Source: Acidobacteriota bacterium (GTDB lineage Bacteria; Acidobacteriota; Terriglobia; Terriglobales; Acidobacteriaceae). From it: a DNA stretch of 32,870 nt. Every line of letters begins with the position of its first letter. Positions within the stretch are counted from its first letter, which is position 1. Position numbers and translations under genes: made by a program. The stretch is taken from NCBI GenBank assembly GCA_003224855.1, contig QHZY01000067.1, positions 1 to 32,870 on the forward strand, given 5' to 3'. Positions 15,585 to 24,297 of the stretch are shown here, piece by piece. Under the pieces are notes generated by a model. That model was not told the DNA's origin. It ran no database searches and saw nothing but the letters and a program-made list of their open reading frames with translations.

Positions 15585-18500
15585 ATGTGGATTGTTGCGC
15601 TGGCGCTTCGCCGGCCATACACCTTCGTCGTTCTCGCCATCCTGCTTCTGATTCTCGGCCCCATCGTCATACTGCGTACTCCTACTGATGTCTTTCCCAA
15701 TATCAACATTCCAGTTGTCAGCATCGTGTGGAATTATGGCGGCCTTAACGCTCAGGAAATGAGCGCCCGCATCGTCACTATTACCGAGCGCGCGCTGACC
15801 ACGCTGGTGGATGACATTTCTCACATTGAGTCGCAGTCGTTGAACGGAGTGGCAGTGGTTAAAGTATTTTTTCAGCCGGACGCGAAGATCGAGAAAGCTA
15901 TCGCGCAGGTCACTGCCATCTCGCAAACTCAGTTGAGGCAGCTGCCGCCCGGGACTACTCCGCCGCTGGTAATCAGCTATAACGCCTCATCCGTGCCGAT
16001 CCTCCAATTGGCCATGTCCGGCCAGGGCCTTTCCGAGCAGCAACTGAACGACCTCGCTCTGAATTTCGTCCGCACTCGCCTGATCACCGTTCCCGGCGCC
16101 GCGGTTCCGTACCCTTACGGCGGCAAGACGCGCCAGGTACAGGTCGATCTCGACATGCCGGCATTGCAGTCGAAAGGACTTTCGCCAGTCGATGTGGTCA
16201 ACGCCATTAGCGCGCAGAATCTTATTCTGCCCGCCGGCACCTCTAAAATCGGAGAACTTGAATACGACGTCGATATCAACGGCAGTCCGCAGCGCGTAGA
16301 AGAGCTAAACGACCTGCCCATCCGGCGCGTGGGTGCAACCACAATTTACATTCGTGACATCGGGCATGTGCGCGACGGCTTTCCGCCGCAGACCAACATC
16401 GTACGCGTGAACGGACAGCGCGCATCGCTGGTCACGGTACAAAAAGCCGGTAACGCTTCGACCCTCGATATCGTGGACGGCATCAAGGCACTGCTGCCTC
16501 GGATTCAGGCGGCCCTTCCTCCCGAACTTAAAATCGATCCGCTGGCCGATCAGTCCCTGTTCGTTCGCGCTTCCATCAACGGCGTGCTCAAAGAAGCCAG
16601 CATCGCTGCCTGTCTTACCGGCCTGATGATCCTGCTCTTCCTGGGCAACTGGCGAAGCACGGTGATTATCGCAGTCTCCATCCCGCTTTCGATTCTTACT
16701 TCGATCGTGGTCATGAGCGCGCTGGGCGAGACCATCAACATCATGACCCTCGGCGGCCTTGCGCTGGCGGTGGGAATCCTGGTCGACGATGCGACCGTCG
16801 AAATCGAAAACATCAACCGCAACATCGCGCAGGGCAAGGAAATTCAGCACGCAATTCTGGATGGCGCAGCGCAGATTGCTGTTCCGGCGTTCGTTTCAAC
16901 CCTTGCCATCTGCATCGTGTTCGTGCCGATGTTCTTCCTGACCGGCGTCGCGCGCTACCTGTTCGTACCGCTGGCGGAAGCAGTGGTTTTCGCGATGCTG
17001 GCGTCTTATCTGCTTTCCCGGACACTGGTTCCAACCATGGCCAAATATCTGTTGCGCGGCCACGAGCATGAGGCTGAACAGCTTGACGAGCAGAGCCGTA
17101 ACCCGCTGGTTAAGCTGCAGGTTCGCTTTGAGCACGCCTTCGAACGCTTCCGTGACTCTTATCACGCTTTGTTGCAAGGCGCTCTCGAGCACCGCAGGGC
17201 ATTTCTGTGGGCATTTTTCATCGCCTGCTTCGGTTCCTGTCTGCTGCTGGTCCCCTGGCTCGGCCGGGATTTCTTCCCCAGCGTGGATGCGGGCCAGTTC
17301 AAGTTGCACCTGCATGGCCGGGCCGGTACTCGTATCGAAGAGACCGCCCGGCTTTGCGATCTGGTGGACAACACCATTCGCGAGCAGATTCCGCCCGGGG
17401 AAATGGGCACAATTATCGACAACGTCGGATTGCCTTATAGCGGAATCAATCTTTCTTACAGCAATTCCGCTCCAACCGGCCCGGCCGATGCGGATATTCT
17501 GGTCAGCCTTAAAGCCGGCCATGGGCCTACGCCGAAATACGTTCACGCTCTTCGAAAAGTATTAAAGAACAAGTTTCCGGGAGTGGATTTTGCATTTCTG
17601 CCGGCCGACATCGTGAGCCAGATTCTGAACTTCGGCTTGCCGTCGCCGATCGACATTCAGATCACCGGGAACAATCTTGAGCAGAATCGCAGATTTGCCG
17701 ATGGCTTGCTGCAGCAGGTCAGGCTGGTTCCGGGCACTGCCGACATGCGCATTCAGCAGCCGTTTGACGAGCCTTTCCTGCACATCAACGTGGACCGCAC
17801 CAAGGCACAGCTTGCCGGCTACACCCAGCGCGATATAGCGCAGAATCTGCTGATTTCGCTGAGCGGAAGTTTCCAGACATCGCCAACCTTCTGGCTGAAT
17901 CCGAAGAATGGCGTCAGCTATTCCATCGCCACCCAATCGCCCCAGTATCGGCTGGACTCGCTGCCGGCCCTCGAGAATATCAACGTCACTGGTCCCGGAA
18001 GCGTTCGCCCGGAAATTTTGGCCAGCCTCGCGTCCATCAGCCGCGGTTCGGGAATGTCAGTGGTGTCGCACTACGATATTCAACCGGTAATCGACATCTA
18101 TGGCTCCGTGCAGGGGCGCGACCTGGGCGGGGTCTCTGATGACATCGGTAAGATCCTCGATCAGGCACGCAAGCAACTTCCGCGCGGGTCAGAGTTGACC
18201 ATGCGGGGACAGGTGCAGACCATGGTGTCTTCTTACTCCGGCCTGCTGTTCGGTCTGGCCTTCTCCATCCTGCTGGTCTATTTCCTGATTGTCGTGAATT
18301 TCCAATCGTGGCTTGATCCATTTATCATCATCGCCGCGTTGCCGGCGGCCCTGGCTGGAATCTGCTGGTTCTTGTTTATTACGCACACCAACCTCAGCGT
18401 TCCTGCGTTGACCGGGACCATCATGTGCATGGGTGTAGCAACCGCCAACAGCATCCTGGTTGTCAGTTTTGCCAAAGAGCAGATGGATGAAGGTAAAAAT

Positions 18501-18599
18501 GCTGTCGAAGCGGCGCTCTCGGCTGGTTTCACGCCGCGGCTGCTGAATCGGGCAAGACATCGTTATCATCATAAGTACTTTGGCCTGGAGCGTTCATGA
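15585..18599 (+). CDS. RND efflux pump permease, C-terminus lost by a frameshifting deletion
   Basis: This is the inner-membrane proton-driven pump of a tripartite RND system. The N-terminal TM1 (RPYTFVVLAILLLILG), DVFPNINIP, the TM4 region with GGLALAVGILVDDATVEIENI, and both periplasmic porter halves are present. The frame continues to LVVSFAKEQMDEGKNAVEAALSAGFT. The family then has RFRPVLMTA and two more helices. Here the sequence jumps at about nt 18531 to an unrelated tail, PRLLNRARHRYHHKYFGLERS. Roughly 64 residues are missing. A native-looking tail (AAAESGKTSLSS then TAA) survives in another frame at 18533-18574. Length is 1004 residues against about 1050 for relatives. The pump is probably non-functional as written, or this is an assembly error. 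Confidence 0.88.
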   Translation: MWIVALALRRPYTFVVLAILLLILGPIVILRTPTDVFPNINIPVVSIVWNYGGLNAQEMSARIVTITERALTTLVDDISHIESQSLNGVAVVKVFFQPDAKIEKAIAQVTAISQTQLRQLPPGTTPPLVISYNASSVPILQLAMSGQGLSEQQLNDLALNFVRTRLITVPGAAVPYPYGGKTRQVQVDLDMPALQSKGLSPVDVVNAISAQNLILPAGTSKIGELEYDVDINGSPQRVEELNDLPIRRVGATTIYIRDIGHVRDGFPPQTNIVRVNGQRASLVTVQKAGNASTLDIVDGIKALLPRIQAALPPELKIDPLADQSLFVRASINGVLKEASIAACLTGLMILLFLGNWRSTVIIAVSIPLSILTSIVVMSALGETINIMTLGGLALAVGILVDDATVEIENINRNIAQGKEIQHAILDGAAQIAVPAFVSTLAICIVFVPMFFLTGVARYLFVPLAEAVVFAMLASYLLSRTLVPTMAKYLLRGHEHEAEQLDEQSRNPLVKLQVRFEHAFERFRDSYHALLQGALEHRRAFLWAFFIACFGSCLLLVPWLGRDFFPSVDAGQFKLHLHGRAGTRIEETARLCDLVDNTIREQIPPGEMGTIIDNVGLPYSGINLSYSNSAPTGPADADILVSLKAGHGPTPKYVHALRKVLKNKFPGVDFAFLPADIVSQILNFGLPSPIDIQITGNNLEQNRRFADGLLQQVRLVPGTADMRIQQPFDEPFLHINVDRTKAQLAGYTQRDIAQNLLISLSGSFQTSPTFWLNPKNGVSYSIATQSPQYRLDSLPALENINVTGPGSVRPEILASLASISRGSGMSVVSHYDIQPVIDIYGSVQGRDLGGVSDDIGKILDQARKQLPRGSELTMRGQVQTMVSSYSGLLFGLAFSILLVYFLIVVNFQSWLDPFIIIAALPAALAGICWFLFITHTNLSVPALTGTIMCMGVATANSILVVSFAKEQMDEGKNAVEAALSAGFTPRLLNRARHRYHHKYFGLERS
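18533..18574 (+). pseudogene. Out-of-frame remnant of the RND pump C-terminus
   Basis: Two bases out of phase with the long pump frame, these bases read AAAESGKTSLSS and stop at TAA 18572-18574. That leaves a 21-base gap carrying CTGGAG before the adaptor ATG at 18596, a normal intergenic spacing. I read this as the original end of the pump gene, knocked out of frame by the upstream deletion. Confidence 0.6.
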
Positions 18600-19807
18600 A
18601 GGTTGAAACTGACAATGAGGTCGATTTGAGGGCGATTAATCGGGTGCAATACCAGCCCCCCAAACGCAAGCGGTTCCCCTGGGTGTTGGTTGGTGTGGTA
18701 TTGATTGCCCTGGTTGTGCTCACCGCCGGCATACTGCCCCGAATTCAGGCTCGTACCGATCTCAAGAAAGAAACGCTTGAAATGGCGGTGCCGGTCGTCT
18801 CGGTGGTACAGCCCAAGGGTTCTGGTCCGGCCCAGGAACTGGTACTCCCGGCCAACGTGCAGGCCTATGCTGACGCACCCATTTACGCTCGCACCAACGG
18901 TTATCTGAAACGCTGGTACGCCGATATTGGTACTCACGTAAAAGCTGGTCAGTTGCTGGCGGAAATCGATACTCCGGAAGTAAATCAACAGCTTCGGCAA
19001 GCTACTGCCGATCTGGCTACCTCCCGGGCAAACCTGGATTTATCCAAGATCACTGCCGATCGCTATCAGGGACTTCTGAAGACCGATTCCGTCTCCAAGC
19101 AGGAAGCCGACAATGCCGCCGGAGACTACGCGGCGAAACTGGCGGCAGAGCAGTCGGCACAAGCTAATCTCAAGCGGCTGCAGGACTTGCAGTCATTCCA
19201 GAAGATATATGCGCCCTTTGAGGGTGTGATTACCGCCCGCAATACAGATGTCGGCGCTCTCATCGATTCCGGGTCCAGCGGCGGCACGCGCAGCGAGCTG
19301 TTCCACATCGCGCAACCCAATCGGCTGCGGGTTTACATCAACGTGCCGCAGAATTACTCGCAGCTGGCAAAGCCCGGCATGAAGGCGGACCTGACGCTCT
19401 CGGAATTTCCGGGAAAGCGGTTTCAGGGCACGCTGGTGCGTACCGCAAATGCAATCGATCCTGTTTCCCGGACTTTATTGGTCGAGATTTCCGTTCCCAA
19501 CCCTACCGGGCAGCTATTTACCGGTTCGTACGCGGAAGTCCATATGAAATTGCCGACCGAAAGCTCGCTTTTCACGATTCCGGTGAACACTCTGCTCTTT
19601 CGTTCGGAAGGCCTCCGCATCGCTGTAGTCGGGCCGGACCAAAAGGTCGACCTGCGCCAGATCACCATGGGACGCGATCTGGGAAGCGAAGTCGAAGTGG
19701 TCGCAGGATTGAACGGCAATGAACAAGTGATTGTGAATCCGCCTGATTCCGTGATCGCCGGCCAGACTGTCGGTATTGCTCAACCTGCAGCGAAAGCGGC
19801 GCAATAA
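18596..19807 (+). CDS. RND efflux periplasmic adaptor (membrane fusion protein)
   Basis: This 403-residue adaptor links the RND pump to the outer-membrane channel. A cytoplasmic N-terminus is followed by one membrane anchor (about 29-48), a barrel-sandwich hybrid or lipoyl half (YARTNGYLKRWYADIGTHVKAGQLLAEIDTPE), and a helical hairpin (about 130-200). Then come the second lipoyl half (FEGVITARNTDVGALI), a beta barrel, and the membrane-proximal domain. The protein looks complete. CTGGAG lies just upstream of the ATG. The four-base overlap with the long pump frame is a by-product of the pump deletion. It abuts the outer-membrane gene (TAATG). Confidence 0.92.
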   Translation: MKVETDNEVDLRAINRVQYQPPKRKRFPWVLVGVVLIALVVLTAGILPRIQARTDLKKETLEMAVPVVSVVQPKGSGPAQELVLPANVQAYADAPIYARTNGYLKRWYADIGTHVKAGQLLAEIDTPEVNQQLRQATADLATSRANLDLSKITADRYQGLLKTDSVSKQEADNAAGDYAAKLAAEQSAQANLKRLQDLQSFQKIYAPFEGVITARNTDVGALIDSGSSGGTRSELFHIAQPNRLRVYINVPQNYSQLAKPGMKADLTLSEFPGKRFQGTLVRTANAIDPVSRTLLVEISVPNPTGQLFTGSYAEVHMKLPTESSLFTIPVNTLLFRSEGLRIAVVGPDQKVDLRQITMGRDLGSEVEVVAGLNGNEQVIVNPPDSVIAGQTVGIAQPAAKAAQ

Positions 19808-21294
19808 TGCTTCGAGTGGCCGCGACACGAACAGCGCTATGCTTGCTTGTGCGCGCCGGTGTGTTGTTGCTCATGGGCGCCGGCATAGGTTGTGCGGTTG
19901 GTCCACGCTATGCAAAGCCCGCCACAACGTCACCTCCGGAATACAAAGAAACTCCCGCCAACTGGAAAACCGCGGAGCCCAATGATCAGATTGCCCGCGG
20001 CAAGTGGTGGGAGATCTATGGGGATGCTCAACTGAATGCTCTGGAAGAGCAGATTGCGGTTTCGAATCAGAACCTGAAAGCTGCACAGGCTCAATACCAG
20101 CAGGCTCGCTCCCTGGTGCGCTTCAATCGCGCGAATTACTACCCGACCGTCACGGCAGGAATTTCCGGCGCTCGTGCTCACAACAGCTCCAATCGTCCGC
20201 TGGGAAACTTGGCCCTGACCAACACCACCGATCTCGTCATCCCGGTTGATGTCTCGTGGGAGCCTGACGTCTTCGGACGAATTCGAAAGAATGTCGAGGC
20301 TGCCCGCGCGAATGCGCAAGCCAGCGCGGCAGATCTCGAATCAGTCAGCCTTACGCTGCATGCGGAACTGGCTTTCGACTATTTCCAGCTGCGCACTCTG
20401 GATGCTGAGGCGCAGTTGCTTAACTCCAACGTGCAGTCCTTTCAGCGCGCATTGCAATTGACCCAGAGCCGCTATCAGGGGGGCGTGTCTTCGGGCGTTG
20501 ATGTGGCGCAGGCCGAAACTCAGCTCGAAACCACGCGCGCACAGGCCACGGACGTGCTTATTCAGCGGGCCGCGAATGAGCACGCCATCGCCGTTCTTAC
20601 CGGGCAGCCGGCATCGGCCTTTTCGCTTCCCGTATCACCCTGGAACTCTGAGCCGCCCGCTATTCCGCCAGGATTGCCATCCGAACTGCTGGAGCGCCGC
20701 CCGGATATAGCCGCGGCTGAGCGCCGCGTGGCCGCAGCCAATGCGCAGATTGGTGTAGCCCGCGCCGCATACTTTCCGGTGTTCACCATTTCCGGTTCCG
20801 GTGGCTTTGAGAGCAGTGCGATCACCACTTTGCTCCAGGGCCCCGCCGGATTCTTCAGCGCAGGAGCTTCGGCCGCCGTGACCGCCTTTGACGTGGGACG
20901 CCGCCGTGCCGTTTCCGAACAGGCTCGTGCCGCTTTTGATCAATCCATCGCCAATTACCGGGAAACCATCCTGACCGCATTCGGTGAGGTCGAAGACAAT
21001 CTGGCAGCTCTTAGAATTCTGCAGGATGAAGCCCGGATACAGGCCGCCGCGGTTGCCGCCGCGCAGCGCTCATTAGATCTGTCAAACAACCGCTACAAGG
21101 GTGGGGTCGTCAATTATCTGGAAGTCACCACCGCGCAGAGCGCGGCCCTTTCTGACGAACGCGCTATGGTCGATATTCTGCGACGACGTATGACCGCAAG
21201 CGTGTCTTTGATCAAAGCACTGGGCGGCGGCTGGAACGCCGCCAATCTTCCCTCCGCAACTCTCGCCTCGCCTCGACAATCCGCGGGGCAGTAA
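19807..21294 (+). CDS. Outer-membrane efflux lipoprotein (NodT/OprM type)
   Basis: The 495-residue outer-membrane factor completes the tripartite RND exporter. The signal peptide ends in lipobox GIGC (C29), followed by AVGPRYAKP, the usual start of NodT-family channels. WWEIYGDAQLNALEEQIAVSNQNLKAAQAQYQQAR-type sequence and its repeat in the second half, with long amphipathic helices, mark the two outer-membrane-factor repeats. LPSELLERRPDIAAAERR is the classic signature. The ATG overlaps the adaptor stop by one base. Substrate cannot be predicted. Confidence 0.93.
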   Translation: MLRVAATRTALCLLVRAGVLLLMGAGIGCAVGPRYAKPATTSPPEYKETPANWKTAEPNDQIARGKWWEIYGDAQLNALEEQIAVSNQNLKAAQAQYQQARSLVRFNRANYYPTVTAGISGARAHNSSNRPLGNLALTNTTDLVIPVDVSWEPDVFGRIRKNVEAARANAQASAADLESVSLTLHAELAFDYFQLRTLDAEAQLLNSNVQSFQRALQLTQSRYQGGVSSGVDVAQAETQLETTRAQATDVLIQRAANEHAIAVLTGQPASAFSLPVSPWNSEPPAIPPGLPSELLERRPDIAAAERRVAAANAQIGVARAAYFPVFTISGSGGFESSAITTLLQGPAGFFSAGASAAVTAFDVGRRRAVSEQARAAFDQSIANYRETILTAFGEVEDNLAALRILQDEARIQAAAVAAAQRSLDLSNNRYKGGVVNYLEVTTAQSAALSDERAMVDILRRRMTASVSLIKALGGGWNAANLPSATLASPRQSAGQ

Positions 21295-21404
21295 TGTCCT
21301 GGGTCTAGTCCTTCGGTAATGGGGTATCTCACGGATTGTTTTGCACTGCCCAGGCGCGATAAACATCTAAACAGGCAAGTAAATTTAATCAGGAGTTCTC
21401 CCCT

Positions 21405-21632
21405 ATGTTACCGAGTCACCAGGGCGCTATCAGTCTTACAGGTCTGCTGCAGGGAGTAGAGCAGTGCGAGAGTTTTATTCGTGATCTGGCCGCTGTAATT
21501 CTGCCGGCGCATCCCAGTTTCGAAAGCGTGTGGGACGTCACCAACCGTGTCTACGATCGCAGTTATAGTCGCATGTCGCTGGTGCGTCGCGGCCGTCGCC
21601 AGACTGCCGATCCCGTGGCCATGAGCGCTTAG
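21405..21632 (+). CDS. Small protein of unknown function
   Basis: A 75-residue frame beginning MLPSHQGAISLTGLL and ending in a basic segment, YSRMSLVRRGRRQTADPVAMSA. AGGAG lies eight bases before the ATG, and an AT-rich leader with GATAAA precedes it. This is the best translation-start context in the region, so I judge it real. No membrane segment or known motif is visible. It lies 110 bases after the efflux operon and upstream of a candidate terminator at 21816-21855. I do not recognise the family. Confidence 0.5.
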   Translation: MLPSHQGAISLTGLLQGVEQCESFIRDLAAVILPAHPSFESVWDVTNRVYDRSYSRMSLVRRGRRQTADPVAMSA

Positions 21633-21730
21633 CCCAACAGGTGGGGCGCGCTGTCGCGTGCCTGCCGTCAAACATTCATGCCACTTGTAGCCTTGAAGTT
21701 CGTTGCAGATCATCCGAATGGCACGCAGGT

Positions 21731-21746
21731 GGTGCCTTCTGGCACC
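21731..21746 (+). other. Perfect 6-bp hairpin with TTCT loop
   Basis: GGTGCC, TTCT, GGCACC form a compact hairpin, extendable by a G-U and a G-C pair. There is no T-run, so it is not a terminator. It lies in the gene-free 3' region after the 75-residue gene and may be structured RNA in that transcript. Confidence 0.35.
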
Positions 21747-21815
21747 GCAGTGCTATTTGCAGTCTTGCGTTGAGTGAGTATCTTGGCAGGCGAGCAGTTC
21801 TGGGGGAGGGCTGCC

Positions 21816-21855
21816 CAGGCGTCCTACCACTCGCAAGAGTTGGGGCGCCTGTTTT
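21816..21855 (+). terminator. Candidate intrinsic terminator
   Basis: CAGGCG (21816-21821) pairs with CGCCTG (21846-21851). An inner ACTC, GCAA, GAGT hairpin and additional C-G pairs lie between them, and TTTTAATT follows. It sits between the plus-strand efflux and small-protein region and the convergent TonB-like gene. Confidence 0.6.
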
Positions 21856-21870
21856 AATTGGCCTGAACTT

Positions 21871-22698
21871 TTACTGGGTTGAGATGGTGAAGTTGACAGT
21901 GATACGTGCTTCGCTCTCCACCGGCTCACCGGATTGCACGTAGGGCCTGAAGCGCCACTGCTTCACTGCTTCCTGCGCCGCGGTTGAAAGAATCTGCGGA
22001 CCGCTCAACACGTTTAATCCCTGGATATTTCCATCCCGCCCGATAAGCGCCTGCAGTACAACTGCGCCCTGCACTTTCATCTGTTTGGCCAGCAGCGGGT
22101 ATTTAGGTTCGACCGGGCGAGACACAATCTGGGCCATTCCCGGCGGCAGAGTCACGCGAGCATTTGGTGATCCGCTCGATTCGTTGTTGGCAGCTTGCGA
22201 AGTGACCGGAGTTCCAGGCCGCAGGTCTACTCTCACCGACGGATTGCTGGCGCGAATGGTGCGATGCTCATCACCTGCGACTACTTCAACTTCGAGCGGG
22301 GGAAGCACCACCCGGGCGGGCGAGGCGGCGGCCATCACAGGGGCAGTTGCGGGGACAGCCGGGGCGGTCTTTCCAGCCGTGGTTGAGGCAGCATGTTGCG
22401 GTTTGGTCTTAGCGCGCGCGCCTGCATTCGGCTTGGCAGGGGTCTTGGCGTCTTCAGTGGCGGGAGTCGATTCACCCTCGACCGATTCCGCAGGCTCGTT
22501 GACCTGCGAAGTCGTGCTGGCGGGCACTTCAGGAGGGAACCAGAAGTTGCGGTCCTTAACCAGCACCAGCATGAGCGCCGCTAGCAGTAGCGCGAGGGCG
22601 ATCAGCATCTGCCGGCGCTGCCGGTGCACTGGGCTGGGTTCCAGCGCGCTGACGTCGACCTCTACTACCGGCTCGCTGTTCTCCTCCAACAAGGGCAT
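21871..22698 (-). CDS. TonB-like energy transducer
   Basis: A 275-residue TonB-family protein. It has a cytoplasmic acidic N-terminus, one membrane helix (about 31-47), and a long Ala/Pro/Lys-rich periplasmic linker (about 55-120). The C-terminal TonB domain (about 190-272) has VEPKYPLLAKQMKVQGAVVL, GLNVLSGP and AVKQWRFRPY. Such proteins couple inner-membrane proton-motive force to outer-membrane receptors; ExbB and ExbD are not in the window. ATG 22698 is chosen because GGGAGG lies nine bases upstream. A TTG at 22707 would sit directly on that site. The terminator at 22790-22820 separates it from the next gene upstream. Confidence 0.88.
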   Translation of the reverse strand: MPLLEENSEPVVEVDVSALEPSPVHRQRRQMLIALALLLAALMLVLVKDRNFWFPPEVPASTTSQVNEPAESVEGESTPATEDAKTPAKPNAGARAKTKPQHAASTTAGKTAPAVPATAPVMAAASPARVVLPPLEVEVVAGDEHRTIRASNPSVRVDLRPGTPVTSQAANNESSGSPNARVTLPPGMAQIVSRPVEPKYPLLAKQMKVQGAVVLQALIGRDGNIQGLNVLSGPQILSTAAQEAVKQWRFRPYVQSGEPVESEARITVNFTISTQ

Positions 22699-22789
22699 CG
22701 AATACAACCTCCCGCCCGTGGGGAGTCCGGGCTAGATTAGTATGCCCCGAAACCCCCGCCAATTCCAGCGAAACCGATTTTCGAGAGGC

Positions 22790-22820
22790 AAAAAAAACGC
22801 CCTGCACAAGGCCGGGCGTT
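22790..22820 (-). terminator. Intrinsic terminator of the 39-residue gene
   Basis: On the minus strand AACGCCC and GGGCGTT form a 7-bp perfect stem around an 11-base loop, followed by about eight T residues. It lies 19 bases after the stop of the small gene at 22839-22958. Confidence 0.85.
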
Positions 22821-22838
22821 CGCAAAGCGTTCTGGTTG

Positions 22839-22958
22839 TTATGCAGACTTTTTCAGCTCGCCGGGAAATTGCAGGATCTTGCCTCGCTGGGTTGGCGGGA
22901 CCCACTTCATCCTGCGCTGAAAACGTGTCGGTATATAGAACTCAATCACCTGTGCCAT
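22839..22958 (-). CDS. Conserved-looking 39-residue basic protein
   Basis: Reading the minus strand by eye gives ATG at 22958 and TAA at 22839-22841. The product begins MAQVIEFYIPTRFQRRMKW and ends GKILQFPGELKKSA. It is strongly basic, with alternating hydrophobic and charged residues and no membrane segment. GGAGGGG lies immediately upstream at a good distance, and a promoter-like TTGAGC-N16-AATACT is centred near 23003. A terminator follows the stop. Together these make a complete minimal gene. Similar very short proteins with VIEFYIP-like starts feel familiar from acidobacterial genomes, but I cannot name a function. Confidence 0.7.
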   Translation of the reverse strand: MAQVIEFYIPTRFQRRMKWVPPTQRGKILQFPGELKKSA

Positions 22959-22988
22959 GTCACCCCTCCGATCCACAGCAGCTACGCC

Positions 22989-23017
22989 CAGTATTGCTCA
23001 ACTTCGTAACTGCTCAA
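22989..23017 (-). promoter_or_regulatory. Promoter and direct repeats upstream of the 39-residue gene
   Basis: On the minus strand TTGAGC (-35), a 16-base spacer and AATACT (-10) give a plausible sigma-70 promoter with a leader of about 27 bases. The heptamer TTGAGCA occurs twice, 16 bases apart (on the plus strand TGCTCAA at 22995-23001 and 23011-23017). The repeats overlap the -35 and the spacer, so they may be an operator. Confidence 0.4.
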
Positions 23018-23428
23018 TTACCTAATTAGATGCGCCACCTAAGCGCTAGTGGCAGGGGCGGATGGGTCAGCCTCAGTTGTCATAAGCCGCTGTGCTTACA
23101 TCACTTACGAGTAATGGGCTCTCCAGATGCGGCGGCCTGATTGTTTTTCACCATGAAGCGAAGCTGAACCGCCGGCGGCTGATGATGGGAATCAAGTCGC
23201 AGGCGCAATGGTAATGGGCGCAACTCCAGTTTTCAGGAACGCACATCATGCAGCATGTAAGTTCAATTAAGTATCGACAGCGTTCCGTGCGGAACTTCTT
23301 CATTTTGCATGCATCGTTTTGCTCCAGCCTGGGCGGTTAGCAAAACCTACATTCCACAGCTGGGTTCTGTGCAAATTAACTTCAGCTCACGATGCTAGAC
23401 TGGCGCTGCCTCAGGAGGGTTATGTCGC
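23018..23428. other. Gene-free stretch with a cluster of inverted repeats
   Basis: No coding frame with a credible start is visible here. The right part holds three palindromes. GTTCCG-TG-CGGAAC is at 23282-23295, TGCATGCA at 23306-23313, and GTTTTGCT paired with AGCAAAAC across a 15-base loop is at 23316-23346. They precede the secreted-protein gene at 23429 and could be operators or a structured leader. The left part (23018-23280) shows nothing I can name. Confidence 0.5.
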
Positions 23429-24130
23429 ATGAAGTTGATTGCGTTCGTGATGTTGTTCCCGCTCACTGCCCTGGCTGGCCCCGCTTCCAACGTTAGAACT
23501 AATACCTTGGCCTCGAGTTTGATGTTTGATGCCAACGGAAACACAGGATTCGTGACCGTCATCCGACAAACGGATCCCACTACACTCGTGAGCAGCACCA
23601 GCTTATTTTACTCGTTCTGTGTGCAGACTACGGCGGCGCTATGCCAACAGGGCAACGGTGTGATATCTGATGCTGCCCTTCGAGGTGAAATCAATGGGAA
23701 CTCCAGTCCGAACAATGTACTTACGCTGGTAGCCGATACCAATGTAGTCGGCTTCACCAATGAGATCTGCCAATCTGACGGCGGCTTTACCTTTAACTGC
23801 ATGCCGGCCACAGGTGGAATTGTGAGTGTGGCCTTTGCGAAGACCAACGCTTTTGATGAAACCATCGAAGGCACAGACCTGATCCGCCGAGACCATAAGA
23901 AGACTGGCAGCAGGTTCGACACCACCCATCAGTTCAGTTGCCACATGACCGGCACGGTGCTGGGTGTGACCCTCAACACGCAGTCCATCACCGGGACTAT
24001 CAGCTTTGAGACTCTGCAACAGAACGGAGAGGATGCGCCGCAAGCGCAAACCATGCTGCCGGGAATAAGCAGGGTTCTTCTTTCACAGGGACGAGCAGGC
24101 CAGGCGGTCTTGAGGCAAGTACTGAAATAG
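23429..24130 (+). CDS. Secreted protein of unknown function
   Basis: The 233-residue protein begins with a clear signal peptide (MKLIAFVMLFPLTALA, cut before GPASN). The mature part is rich in Thr, Asn, Ser and beta-prone segments (NGNTGFVTVIRQTDPTT). It has cysteines near FCVQTTAALC, ICQSDGGFTFNC and FSCHMTG that could form periplasmic disulfides. I do not recognise the family. The tail after QQNGEDAPQ is probably flexible. AGGAGG lies ten bases upstream of the ATG. It is convergent with the M16 protease gene only 13 bases away. Confidence 0.7.
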   Translation: MKLIAFVMLFPLTALAGPASNVRTNTLASSLMFDANGNTGFVTVIRQTDPTTLVSSTSLFYSFCVQTTAALCQQGNGVISDAALRGEINGNSSPNNVLTLVADTNVVGFTNEICQSDGGFTFNCMPATGGIVSVAFAKTNAFDETIEGTDLIRRDHKKTGSRFDTTHQFSCHMTGTVLGVTLNTQSITGTISFETLQQNGEDAPQAQTMLPGISRVLLSQGRAGQAVLRQVLK

Positions 24131-24143
24131 AGCGGTTTAGGTC

Positions 24144-24297
24144 TTAACAGGCCAGTTGTTCGCGGGTAAGCTTCATGCCCTCGAGATTTCCGAGCACAGT
24201 CACCGCGATGCGGTCGCTGAGGAAGAACTCGTTTGCCAGTTCCGACACATCTTCGATGGTGATGGATTCGATTTTTTCGATCAACTCATCCAGCCTG
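24144..24297 (-). pseudogene. Out-of-frame C-terminal remnant of the M16 peptidase
   Basis: On the minus strand this stretch reads LDELIEKIESITIEDVSELA and continues to VTVLGNLEGMKLTREQLAC, stopping at TAA (24144-24146). This is the normal end of bacterial M16 peptidases, where the tail VTVLGN is well conserved. It is out of phase with the main frame. It shows that the gene once continued and was shortened internally, not truncated at its end. Confidence 0.85.

Noticed and set aside
18520-18600. Programmed frameshift in the RND pump or the M16 gene
   Set aside because: Changing frame would recover the tails but not the missing conserved residues between the two parts, and no slippery site is seen.
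21641-21943. 100-codon plus-strand frame running into the TonB-like gene
   Set aside because: Low-complexity composition and no ribosome binding site. It crosses a candidate terminator and overlaps the end of an opposite-strand gene.
22742-23029. 95-codon plus-strand frame
   Set aside because: It is antisense to the 39-residue gene and its terminator, which have much better signals.
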